From contig QANY01013726.1 of assembly GCA_003255025.1 (NCBI GenBank), positions 272,937 through 336,936 of the forward strand: 64,000 nucleotides of DNA, in the 5' to 3' direction. This stretch comes from Datisca glomerata (taxonomy: Eukaryota; Streptophyta; Magnoliopsida; Cucurbitales; Datiscaceae). Position numbers and translations under genes: made by a program. Shown in pieces: positions 10,670 to 21,713 of this stretch (position 1 is the first letter of the stretch; each line of letters starts with the position of its first letter). The notes below the pieces were generated by a model. It did no database searches, was not told the origin of the DNA, and saw only the letters and a program-made list of their open reading frames with translations.

Positions 10670-11800
10670 CCAAAGCAGATTTCTTTTAATTTAGAAGTAG
10701 TTTCAAATAATGTCATTGTTTATTTAAACCAGCAATCTTTTCCAAAAAACAAAAGCAAAGTTTGATATGAGCAACTTAATTATTTTTTTACAATTTTCTT
10801 TTGAAATAAAAAGCACTTATATGTTGATTTTTTTTTAGAAGTATGAATTTTTACACTAATAACTCATAATCCTCGTTTCACACCAACTTAAGAATTTTGG
10901 TTTCATTCATTTTTTTACAGATCATCGTTAACAAAAACTATAATAAATTTTTATAGAAAATTATAAAATCTATCATCTACTTTATTGTCACTTATAACAA
11001 TGAATTATAATTTTTATCATTTATAATTTTGAGGTTACGTTTTGTATTCAAAACTAAATCTTCATCTATACTGATTAACGAAGTCGTTAAGAGTGCACAA
11101 TGCAACACCATCCCTTCAAAAATCACTTCAATCATTTGATTTTAGCAAAGTACTTGGCTATGTCTTCTTTTCCAAACGAAGAGTAGAGCTTCACGTCGCG
11201 AGCAGTAAGCGAGATATAAGGGGTGAAAAGCTAAGAAGCACGAACACTGACACGCAACATATATACGACATGACATTGATATATTGACACATCATTTAAA
11301 AAAAAATAGGATACAGAGATACGTTATACGTACATATAATGCTATACATTTTCGTTTGAAAAATTTAGTATAAAAAATATGATTATACAATGAACAAATA
11401 TGTATATTAATATAACATGTTATAATGAATATAACAATAAAGATTATTAAAATATACCTAAAACGTATTTATATAAATAATATAAGTTTTAAGTAGATCA
11501 TTTGGGTGAAATGCTTCGGTGTTGTAGGATTGAAGAATTAAAGAATTTTTGTAAGCATATGAAAACTCATGAGATACCTGCCAAAGATTGACTCCTTTAT
11601 CTTACTTATTTAAGCCTTTGGCCTCAGTTGGACACTAATAGTTCCTTTGATACTTAGTTTTTTTCCCCTTTTGCAATTCTTTATTTTTCTATGTTTTGGC
11701 CCTTTTAGTGGTTGTTTAGGAAATTCTTCTTGCTGTAACTGTAAGTTATAGAGGAAAACAGATAGAGAGAGATGTGAGGAGGGAGAAACTAAATTTTTTT
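10670..11800. other. No gene seen; AT-rich DNA
   Basis: No conserved domain. A short plus-strand frame at 11093-11287 gives a protein resembling nothing I know and is probably chance. Confidence 0.45.
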
Positions 11801-12178
11801 CTCACTCGTCCCCACTCTCTTTATCTCATTCCTCCCAGCACTTCAGTGTTAAACTACAGAAGAATGAGTAGTTCGTTTAGAATTGTTCGCTTAGTTACAT
11901 GTTTTCTTTTCCTTAGTTATGTGTTTTCTTTTCCTTAGTTATGTGTTTTCTTTTCCTTAGTTATGTGTTTTCTTTTACATATATACATTGATTCAGTTTG
12001 TAAGTAGTTTTCAATACTTCAACAATTATGCAGTTCGATTATTGAGAACTGTTTGATCAGATTAAGATGACATAGATGACGTTAAATTATGATTTATTTT
12101 CATTTATGCAATTCGTCATTGGGATTGTCCAGATCTAACCGAACAACGCTCAAGGGACCAAATGCATATATGTTGGGT
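11801..12178. repeat. Dispersed repeat, copy 1 (pair with 18945-19489)
   Basis: Shares the CTCACTCxTCCxxACTCTCTTTATCTCA block, the AGAATGAGTAGTT block, the repeated TTATGTGTTTTCTTTTCCTTAG phrase (three to four tandem copies at 11896-11977) and the final CAAATGCATATxTGTTGGG with the second copy. The right end abuts the broken NB-LRR fragment. Confidence 0.7.
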
Positions 12179-12715
12179 AACTCCTTTGCGGGTAACTCCT
12201 TCAATCCTAAACCAGCTCAAGTGCCAACAGACCTTGAATAAAGTCTGAAGAAGATTATTAATATGTTTCATGACAGTAGTCTTACCAACTCCTCCCATGC
12301 CACATACTCCAATTTTTCCAACACTGTCATCCATTAAGCAATCCATAACTTCTTGCATCATTATTTTTGAAGTCTCTGTCACTAATTTTGTTACTGGAAA
12401 TATATTACCTCTATCATGGAAGACATTGTGAAAAGCAATTCTCTCAGGGAACTTGCCACGACCATTAAGCTCTATCACTTGTTTATTCAAATCCTTAACA
12501 TGTTTCCTCCATTGCTCAAGTGCCAACAGACCATACCCTCTTCTTGAGCTCACAACTTCGTTATTTTGTATTTCAATTGAAGATTCAGCATCTGCATTAG
12601 CTTCTGAGTTTGTTAAATCTTGAATCCTTCTTTCAATGAGCATCTGCATTGCCTCCTGACTGTTGCAGTTGTTCAGCTCCTCCAAGGCTTCAATTAGATT
12701 GCTAATGTTTTCCAT
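12116..12715 (-). pseudogene. NB-LRR N-terminal fragment, truncated after the P-loop
   Basis: From the ATG at 12715 the sequence is almost the same as the first NB-LRR gene through the P-loop (GMGGVGKTT) and the following MKHINNLL. At about 12250 the homology stops and about 45 unrelated codons follow to a stop at 12116. The break holds small pieces copied from elsewhere in the sister gene: 12190-12217 matches 8126-8153 (LRR start) and 12214-12232 matches 9321-9339 (N-terminal region), joined out of order. RNBS-A to LRR are absent. The reading frame is open, so a small protein of about 199 residues carrying only the N-terminal module and P-loop is possible, but it is most simply a pseudogene. 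Confidence 0.8.
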
Positions 12716-13271
12716 CCCTAGTAATACACTCACATATATATAATTGCTGACAGTGTAAAATTAGCATATATTCACTTGATTGAGCGCTTTTCAGTTTTTA
12801 GAAAGAAGTTTCAAAATAACATAATTAACTCTTAATCGTGCAAAAACTCAAACAATTTTGTCTCACTGAAGGAAATCCGCTTGCGTTAATTAATGAGAGT
12901 CTTAGATGAATTTAGGCTGAGGAATGAGACAATAGAGTGACATGAATTACGGAATTAAAAACAAGAATAGGATCCAGTATTTTAGTACATAAAAAGAGTC
13001 TTAGATGAATTTAGGCTGGAGGTGTCATCAGATTCAAGTTGTCCATGATGAAATGATTCTAAATTCTACTGACCTTCACTCTCTGTAGTTGAATAAGCGG
13101 TCATTCTGATGTGCTTACTGACAATTGAAAACGCTTTTCTTAGTTAGTCAGAATTTTGGAAACATGTTTTAATTTTAGGCAAACATAACAATCCAGCTCT
13201 TCATCATAATCTCTTTTATATGAAATTGAATTACCATAATCAAATCCCAAAATAAAGCTAAAATCTTCAGG

Positions 13272-13336
<65 letters not shown>

Positions 13337-13560
13337 ACTTGTTTCCTACATAAGTATGAAATGGAAAATAAATATATAGATGAAACTATCTAAATGAAGT
13401 GCAGAATTTCGAAAGAGAGGAAAGGTTAATTACCTTGGTGGAGTTGTTCTTGTTCCCTGCCTCTTCAGAAAATCTGAGTTTGCCAGATTAGCTAGGAAAA
13501 ATAGTAGCAAACAAATATTAAAGACTTCCAATTTGTTATACTTTATTGGTTTAGTGGAAA
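12716..13560 (-). other. Duplicated NB-LRR leader (UTR exon and intron)
   Basis: Near-identical to 9522-10260. It keeps the AG two bases before the ATG, the (GA)n run at 13278-13335 and the donor CCAAG|GTAATT with its G at 13433. Homology with the first leader ends near 13550, shortly before the palindromic array begins. Confidence 0.65.
13278..13335. repeat. (GA)n microsatellite in the duplicated leader
   Basis: About 29 GA units, the counterpart of 10028-10084. Confidence 0.95.
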
Positions 13561-13839
13561 GAGAGGGTTTTTTTTTGGATAATATACTTTTTTTATTTTC
13601 CTTATATTTATACCTCTATTCAAAATAAAGAATTTTTTATCATTGATCCACGAACTTCACATCACCACTTACAATTTATCTATTTCCTCATCATTTCTTT
13701 TTCTTTTTCAATATACATATCAAATCAATTTAATAATATCGTATTCTTATTATTATTCTTTATTTTTCAACGAATCTTTTTCTTTTACTTGAAATGATCA
13801 AATAGTTTTTTATGAGTACTTGAATACTTTAAATAATTA

Positions 13840-16195
13840 TTTTTTTTGTCAGTCAACACTCATACATCAGGTGACTAGTTGAACGGTTCATGTAATTTTT
13901 TTCGTCAGTCAATTACACATACACCAGGTGACTACTTGAAGGGTTCAAATAGTCAGATACATTTACTTGAACATTTCAAGTAATATTTTTTTTTGTCTTC
14001 CAAAATCAAAATCACTACTTAAAAGGTTCAAGTAGTCAGATACAACTACTTGAACCATTTAAATAATATTTTTTACTTACAAAATCAAAATCATTTCTTG
14101 AATGGTTCAAGTAGTAAAATACAACTATTTGAACCTTTCAAGTAATTGATTTTACTTCTAGAATCAAAATCACTACTTGAAAGGTTCAAGTAGCCAGATA
14201 CAACTACTTGAACCCTTCAAGTAATTTTTTTCACTTTCAAAATCAAAATCACTACTTGAAATATTCAAGTAGTTAGATATAACTACTTGAACCATTTAAG
14301 TAATGTATTTTTTTACTTCCAGAATCAAAATTATTACTTAAAGGGTTCAAGTAGTAAAATACAACTATTTGAACCTTTTAAGTAATATTTTTTTTACTTC
14401 CAGAATCAAAATCAACTACGTGAACCCTTTAGATAATATTTTTTTTACTTTCAAACTCAGAATCACTACTTAAAGGTTTCAAATAGTAAAATACAACTAC
14501 TTGAACCCTTCGAGTAATTTTTTTTATTTCCAGAATCAAAATCACTACTTGAAGAGTTCAAGTAGTCAAATACAACTACTTGAAACCTTCAAGTAATATT
14601 TTTTTTACTTCTAAAATCTAAATCACTACCTAAAGGGTTCAAGTAGTCATATACAACTATTTGAACCCTTTAAGTAATATTTTTTTTACTTTCAGAATCA
14701 AAATCACTACTTGAAGGGTTCGAGTAGTAAAATACAAACTACTTGAACTCTTCAAGTAATTTTTCTCACTTCCAAAATCAAAATCATTACTTGAAGGCTT
14801 TAATTAGTCAGATACAACTACTTGAACCTTTCAAATAATATTTTTTTACTTGCAGAATCAAAACCACTACTTGAAGGGCTCAAGTAGTCAAATACAACTA
14901 CTTGAACCCTTCAAGTCATATTTTTTCGTACTTCCAGAATAAGAATCATTATTTGAAGGGTTCAAGTAGTCAGATACAACTCCTTGAACCCTTTAAGTAA
15001 TTTTTTTAACTTCCAGAATCAAAATCACTACTTGAAGTGTTCAAATAATAAAATGCAACTACTTGAATCCTTTAAGTAATAATTTTTTTACTTCCAGAAT
15101 CAAAATTAACTATTTAAACTTTTAAATAATATTTTTTTACTTCGAGAATCAAATAAAGTAATTTTTTTTACTTCCAGAATCAAAATCACTACTTGAAATG
15201 TTCAAGTAGTTAGATACAACTACTTGAATCCTTCAAGTAATATTTTTTTTGTTTTTAGAATCAAAACCACTACTTGAACCCTTCAAGTAATATTTTTTTA
15301 TTTTCAGAATCAAAATCACTACTTGAAGTGTTCAAATAATAAAATACAACTACTTGAATCATTTAAGTAATAATTTTTTTACTTCCAGAATCAAAATTAA
15401 CTACTTGAACCTTTAGATAATATTTTTTTTACTTCCAGAATCAAATAAAGTAATTTTTTTTACTTCTAGAATCAAAATCACTACTTCAAATGTTCAAGTA
15501 GTCAGATACAACTACTTGAACCTTTCAAGTAATATTTTTTTTACTTTTAGAATCAAAACCACTACTTAAACCTTTTAAGTAATATTTTTTTATTTCCAGA
15601 ATCAAAGGCATTATTTGAAGGGATCAAGTAGTCAGATACAACTACTTGAACCCTTCAAATAATTTTTTTCACTTTCAGAGTCAAAATCACTACTTTAAAG
15701 GTTTAAGTAATCACATGCTCTCCAGATAAATCATTGCAGGAGATAAAAACTAACTAGTTGAATGGTTCAAGTAGTAAAAAAAGACTACTTGAACCCTTCA
15801 ACTAGTCATTTTGTTTCATGTAGTGATTTATACAAATAGCATGTGACTATTTGAAGGGTTCAAATAGTTAAAAAATACTACTTGAACCGTTCAAGGAACC
15901 AAATTATCTATTGTCATCGATTTTATATAGCGGCATATAACTACTTGAAGGGTTCAAGTAAGTTTTATGACTACTTGAACACTTCAAGTAGCCAATTTAT
16001 TTCATGCAATGATTTATACAGAGAACATGTGAATGCTTGAGTAACATACTTGAAGGGTTCAAGTAATAAAAAAATACTATTTGACCTTTCAAGTCATTTT
16101 TTTCATGCAATAATTTATACAGAGAGCATGTGAATACTTGAAGGGTTCAAGTAATAAAAAAATACTACTTGAACATTTCAAGTAATCATTTTTAT
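13840..16195. repeat. Tandem array of about 80-bp nested-palindrome units
   Basis: About 25 to 28 diverged head-to-tail units, roughly 78-82 bp each. A typical unit reads: arm CTACTTGAAGGGTTCAAGTAG, a 10-base spacer TCAGATACAA, the reverse-complement arm CTACTTGAACCCTTCAAGTA, then a T-run and TACTTCCAGAATCAAAATCA. The two arms pair over about 20 bp, and each arm is itself an imperfect palindrome (CTTGAA...TTCAAG), so every unit can form a hairpin or a cruciform. Units at 15015-15306 and 15307-15598 form a 292-bp higher-order duplication containing shortened units. The last units (15730-16195) have a different spacer (AAAAAATA). No reading frame is kept across units. Confidence 0.9.
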
Positions 16196-17719
16196 CTCCT
16201 GTTAGTGAACAATCTAGACACAAAAATTGACACCATCCACACAACAATAAATCTTGAACCCCTCATCGGTTTATAAATTTCAATCAACAAACAAATCTAA
16301 TCAACAAACTTTTAATCCAAATAAGTGTAGAACTCACAAAATCCAAATGAAAAAAAAAAGTTTTCTCAAGCCTCAAGTTTTTTCTAGCCACTGACACTTT
16401 GTGCCATCAAGTACCCACTCTGTCATTATGATATGATCTAATAGATCTAAGTTTGTTAAGTATCCATTCGACCATTACCACCATTGAAGCCTAAACGACT
16501 ATGTCATGGTCAAAACCAGTGCGATTGAGAGGAAAAACCAGTGCAAGAGAGCTTAGAGAGAATCTGCGACAGAGAACTGAAAGAGAACGCAGCAAGAGAG
16601 ATTCGAGAAGGAATGGAGCTTCTCGAGAAGAAATCAAGAGACAAGATTGGGTTTGGGTGTGTAATCGAGAGTAAAGCTCACTCTTGCATTTTTTTGAAGT
16701 CTCGCTCCCGCTTCCCTTAAAATTCTTATTTAACTTTTAGCGAGAATTTTTTTATTGGGTTCATAAAGACTCTTGTTATTTCAAGTTTTTTTTTATAAAA
16801 GAAGACTATGAATCTTATATTTAAATCTTGTAGAATGTCATATTTATTGTAGTGTAAATATTTATTATAACATAATGGCCCATTGAAAAGTCTTGTTGGA
16901 AAAATACTTGAACTTTAGCATGTTATCACCAATTATTTAGAAGTAGAATATCTTATCTTCTTTTTATTCATTCTCCATTCCCATGTACATTAATGTTGAA
17001 GGCATATTTCACACTTATCAAATCACCCATAACATCTATAAACAATATAAAATAGTCAATACATGCATTCGTGCATACAAATAGTGATTTAAAAGTTGGG
17101 CAGATTGGATATAGTTCCTGGGTTTTCTTTAATTGACAAAATCACTGACATGTTAAAGTCCACAAAATGATAAATTGTAAAGTCTGAATCTGTCCATTTT
17201 CTCAATTTCACTATTCCATGTCAGGGAAATTCTAACTCTTCATGGACGTTGATTAGTTTATATTCACATGTATAATATTTCTGTTCTTGATCACATATGA
17301 GTTTCCCTTTTTAATTAGCCTTCCAAATTTTTCAATAGTTTCATTGTATGATGTGCTGAATTTTTTACCCGATAATTTAGTATGAAATAATGATGGAAAA
17401 TGTGAAATAGATTTACTCAGATCAAATGCTTATCTCCATGTTGCTCACTATCAATTTCATTATATTAACATCTCATTTTTTATTCTAGTATGTCTTCACT
17501 GTACACTTTCTAAAAACTTTGACTTTAATGGTCTACTCCTTTTGGTATTCCGATAAATTTGGTATGAGAGCAGTATCCATAATTTCAATACAATTTAATA
17601 AACTCTCTTAAATTGGCTTATAGTTTCAGTTTAAGAAATGATTGTAAGGTTGTTTTGTTGTATATTCTATTTAAAGTGTTGTGACTTGTGTAGGTATTCT
17701 TGACTATGATGAAGGATGT
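16196..17719. other. No gene recognised; flank of the array
   Basis: 16500-16700 is less AT-rich, with GAGAGAATCTGCGAC and GAGAAGGAATGGAGC phrases, and could be 5'-UTR-like sequence of a lost minus-strand transcript. No protein domain follows on either strand. The rest is AT-rich. Confidence 0.4.
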
Positions 17720-17950
17720 TGAGGAATCACTGCCTTGTGATTATATATATTGATAGAGTTGCAACTGGTGGAGTTGCAACTTTTTCAATATGCCGAAAAG
17801 TTGTAATTATTTACAACAGGTGTCTTTTAGTTATAATTGCAACTTTTAATTAATTGTTTACGAAGAAGGCTGTTGTTTGTTGAGGAAGGCTATTGAGGAA
17901 TTACTGCCTTGTTTTTATTTATAAATATATAATGATAGAGTTGCAACTTT
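17720..17950. repeat. Imperfect direct duplication, about 174-bp offset
   Basis: The phrase TGAGGAATCACTGCCTTG followed by TATATATTGATAGAGTTGCAAC at 17720 recurs with changes at 17894-17946. Confidence 0.6.
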
Positions 17951-18070
17951 TCCAGTATGATGTTTACAAGAGGTGACTTTTAATGTAATAATAAAAAACT
18001 TCTAAATACAGGGGTTTTGAAAGGTTACTTTCTGGTGAATACAATTGCCTTTATTTTCTATTTTCTAAAT

Positions 18071-18250
18071 ACATGTGCTTTAATTTTCTATTTCAAATCT
18101 CTTAGCAAATCAAATTGTGGCACTTGTTAAAATGATGGGTAGTTTTACTTTCTAGTGAATACAGGTGCCTTTATTTTCTATTTCAAATCTCTTAGGAAAT
18201 CAAATTGCGACACTTGTTAAAATGAAGGGGGTTTAGAAACACCAATTGAA
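18071..18250. repeat. Tandem duplication, 90-bp unit
   Basis: ACATGTGCTTTAATTTTCTATTTC... (18071-18160) repeats at 18161-18250 with few changes. A diverged partial unit precedes it at about 18026-18060. Confidence 0.75.
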
Positions 18251-18944
18251 ATAGAAAGGTAAGCTAGAAAGTGACATTTCCCTGGTTGCTTAGCTACTCA
18301 CATTTTGACACGTGTTAAGTATAGTATTAAAATAAAAGGTAGTTTAGGAAAATCAATTGAAATAGAAGGGTATTAGCTAGTATGTGAGAGTTTCTCTAAG
18401 ATTGTAGATTTTTATATATTATAGAAATAAGTGATGAATTGAAAACCTGAATACTAAAATTTAAAGAACAAAGATAATAACTAATTACAAAGTAAAAAAT
18501 AACTAAAAGTAAAACTTTAAAATTTAAGTTGATAGAGCCATGTGAAGATGAAACAAACATTCAAATCAAATATAAGATATAAGATATATAAATCTTAATT
18601 TTTTTTAATTCAAAAGATGAATCCTAATTTATAAATCCTAACCAATTGACTCGTTGTTCTCCTTCAATTGTCTTCTCCCATATCTCTTTTATCTCTTCAC
18701 AACAAATCTTACATTCTTCCTCTCCCATCCCCTTTAATTTTCTTACATTTAATATTTTGTTCACTTAACTAACCCCTAAAAAATAATCTACAATGCTTGA
18801 CCGAAATTCTTTCACTTCTAGTTCCCAAGTTCATCTAGATCTTGGCCATATCCTCCACAATTATCGCAATAACTTCCGTTAACAATGCAGCCACCAACAA
18901 CCTCCGACCGACTACCACCACACAGGGCCAAGTTATCTCACTAT
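18251..18944. other. No gene seen; AT-rich DNA
   Basis: CT-rich around 18650-18760, otherwise AT-rich. No domain recognised. Confidence 0.45.
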
Positions 18945-19489
18945 CTCACTCCTCCCTACTCTCTTTATCTCACTCCTCCACAGTAATATACTACAGAAGA
19001 ATGAGTAGTTGGTTTAGAATTTGAAGTTGGTTCTTGGCTTAGTTATGTGTTTTCTTTTTCTTATGTTATTTTGCTAAGGATGATACTAAGTAGGAAAAGT
19101 AAGAAAATTAGGTAAATAAATTTACATGAATCAATGTCAGATGTCTATTAAAATATGTCGATTATAACAAACTAGAAATAAATGTACTATTGTTAAGCAT
19201 GTTAAAGCGACTTGACCAAAAAATAGGTCGTTGTTATATTGAAAATATCTATGTGTGGCGATACGTGTGAATTGATATATATATATATATATATACTTTG
19301 ATTCTGTTGGTAAGTAGTTATCACTTTTTTGACATTTGTGACGTTCAATCATTTAAAACTGTTTCATCATATTAAGATAGTATAGATAAGATTAAATTAT
19401 GATTTATTTTTGTTTATGCAATTCGTCTTTGGGATTGTCTGAATCTAATTAAACGATGGTCAAACAACCAAATGCATATCTGTTGGGGG
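18945..19489. repeat. Dispersed repeat, copy 2 (pair with 11801-12178)
   Basis: Collinear with copy 1 at both ends; it carries an extra block around 19080-19260 and a (TA)n run at 19276-19296. Confidence 0.7.
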
Positions 19490-19612
19490 TTCTGGGTTCT
19501 CAAATGTCGAGAATCTCAATCCTATTTATTTCTCTTGAAGATCAAGAGAGGTTCAGTTTCGACCAATTGACAGTCTTCTTGACTTAATTGATCATAATAT
19601 TTAATGTACATG

Positions 19613-19968
19613 TACAATATTCAAATTTTACATAGTAACTTTTAGACAATAAAGGAACAATTTTAGATAGCTAGACACATGTCACTTGCCATGCCGTAGT
19701 GATCTATAACACTTTTTTTCATATATTTGTTTGTTGAATTTACTAATTCGCATATATATTCAATTATAAGTGCAAACTTATGAAACGAAATTAGTATTGT
19801 GGAATGAGAGAGACTTTAATTGGAAGAGGAAAATAAATTTTGATGAGAATAAATGAATTTATGATATTGTTTCTTATAAAAAAAATAATTAATTAATTTA
19901 AATATTTAATTAAAGCATGTGATTATGTTTTTCTGTGAAGGTGTATACTCATACTCTTAATTGGCTAT
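19613..19968. repeat. Dispersed repeat, copy 2 (pair with 1537-1905)
   Basis: Direct similarity to 1537-1905. Its upstream sequence lacks the CACTA-like end seen before copy 1, so the two flanks differ exactly at the proposed transposon boundary. Confidence 0.7.
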
Positions 19969-20003
19969 TTTACTGTGAAGGTGTATATATTACTGGACGT
20001 TGG

Positions 20004-20020
20004 CACGTGTGAAGCACGTG
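20004..20020. promoter_or_regulatory. Two G-box (CACGTG) cores five bases apart
   Basis: CACGTG at 20004-20009 and 20015-20020, in GGCACGTGTGAAGCACGTGC, which also forms an imperfect hairpin. G-boxes bind plant bZIP/bHLH factors, but no gene start is apparent nearby, so this may be part of a repeat. Confidence 0.3.
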
Positions 20021-20747
20021 CGTGGTCATTATAATGTTATCATGTAGGTACATGGATAATTTTGAGTGGTAATAGTATTTCTCGTATAGGCATATGATAA
20101 GTTGAAACAATAACTACTATTAATTCTACATAGGTCTAAGTCACATGAAGAAACTTATAAAACACGCATATTTCATCATATTTATAGATTATGAATGTTA
20201 TTTATTTACATTAAGGTGAACAATTTATAGAAACGTGCATAAAGGATAGTCAACTTTATCTTATAAAAGATTTGACTGGTCATAAAACGCTAGCAAATAG
20301 CGTCTTCCTCTGTTTTGTTTGCCGCTGCTGTGATGTCATCTCATCCAAAATTAGATGTAGGCCATGGAATGAAGGAAGGAGGATCATAACATCACCAAAA
20401 TGCCTTTGTACAGTTTCTAGAGACAGATTCTTCTCGCACATCGTTTGGACGTGTGATGTCATCTCACCCAAATGTCTCGAGGTTTTGGTTTCCATATTTA
20501 TTTTTGTTTATTTGATTGTTCTCTCATATTCATCTTGTGACTCTGTTGAGATCTCCTTGTAGTTATCTCTTGATCTTTTTCACTTATACTTTTGCTTATG
20601 TGAATATCCATATTCGTATTAGAAGAGGAACTAACAACACGTTCAAATTGAAAAGCTATAGAAAGATATGAAAATATTATATAAGAGGATAAAACAATTT
20701 CCTTAATGCATTGATGTATATCAAAATGAACATAAAAGAATCGGTTA
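20021..20747. other. No gene recognised
   Basis: A 96-codon plus-strand frame (20272-20562) and an antisense one overlap. Neither resembles a known family, and the DNA includes repeated GTGATGTCATCTCA phrases (20331 and 20453). Treated as non-coding. Confidence 0.4.
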
Positions 20748-21700
20748 TGTCTGAAATGTCACCAATATCTAATGGTATCTAAACAGGTAAAAAAACTACC
20801 CGCTACCACGTGGACAAGTGGGAGCTACCTAGGGCTTGCGAAAAGCGGTAGAAAAGCATAAATGAGTAACAAGCTGAAGTCGCAAGACCCTCATAAACAA
20901 ATAATCAACGTCTCAAAGAACGGGGATCGTCACCTCAAGAATGAGGCGAGCACCTTAAGAATAGGGCCAACACCTCAAGGACGGGGATCATCACCTTAAG
21001 AACGATGAGCATCACCTCAAGCACAGGGCCAGTACCTCAAAGATGGGGATCATCACCTTAAGAATGGGATCATCACCTTAAGAACGAGGGCAAGCACCTC
21101 AAGAACGGGGCCAGCACCTCAAGAACGGGAAAAAACATCAGAACAAAAAGATTGACTAGTTAACGAGAGCAGACGAAAGGGGTTCAGATCGGCAGTCAAG
21201 TGGCTATGATTGATTGGATAAGCTGAATGACCCGGATGAGACATATTGCCACGCCACCAAGTGGCTATGACTGATTAGCTTGAAACCATAAAAAATAATC
21301 AAGTGCATGTGATTGATTGGGGACTGAGCGAGACAGATGGGAAATAAGAAAGGGAAGGGGGTCATACCAAGCAGAATGATCCCTACAAATGGGTAATCCC
21401 TAGGCATAATGAGTGTCTCCTTTTATATTTTTATTTTAATCAACTCATACAATTTGAGAAGCATATATAAGGTCAATGTATTAAATTAAAGAAACACATA
21501 CAATACAACTCAAGCATATATGATATAAAGCATTTACCCCCTATAATCTCTAGTTCCTAAACTCTCTCTCTCTCATTAATACTCATATAAGTCTATCATT
21601 ATCAATACGTTTCCCTTTAATCCTTGATTAGCCGAAAAAACCATTTACATTTTACTACTTTCATTGAGAGTTGAGAGAAAAACTCAAGAGACCCACCGTA
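20748..21700 (+). mobile_element. LTR of a truncated Ty3/gypsy element
   Basis: It starts TGTCTGAAATGTCACC. The same start style, with the following AACAGG and CACGTG landmarks, is seen inverted at 35115 downwards. It contains a minisatellite (20925-21132), the block GTCAAGTGGCTATGATTGATTGG shared in diverged form with the inverted LTR near 34850, a TATA box TATATAAG (21474-21481), and gag coding sequence directly after its end. The exact 3' edge is uncertain (about 21690-21710) and no primer-binding site was identified. Confidence 0.65.
20925..21132. repeat. Minisatellite inside the gypsy LTR (CACCTCAAGAACGGGG-type units)
   Basis: About ten to twelve imperfect units of 17-22 bp alternating ATCACCTTAAGAAC and CACCTCAAGAACGGGGCCAG. 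It lies upstream of the TATA box, in U3. The related inverted LTR has its own version based on CACTTCTGGAACG. Confidence 0.8.
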
Positions 21701-21713
21701 CATAATCATAATC

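Noticed and set aside
13840..16195. CRISPR array or heat-shock-element array
   Set aside because: The context is plant nuclear DNA. Spacers are not unique but a few variants of one sequence, and the arms diverge. Heat-shock elements need GAAxxTTC with two-base spacing, while here the spacing is three (GAAGGGTTC).
20272..20562. 96-codon plus-strand frame with cysteines
   Set aside because: No recognised family, an overlapping antisense frame of similar quality, repeated phrases inside, no promoter or splice context.
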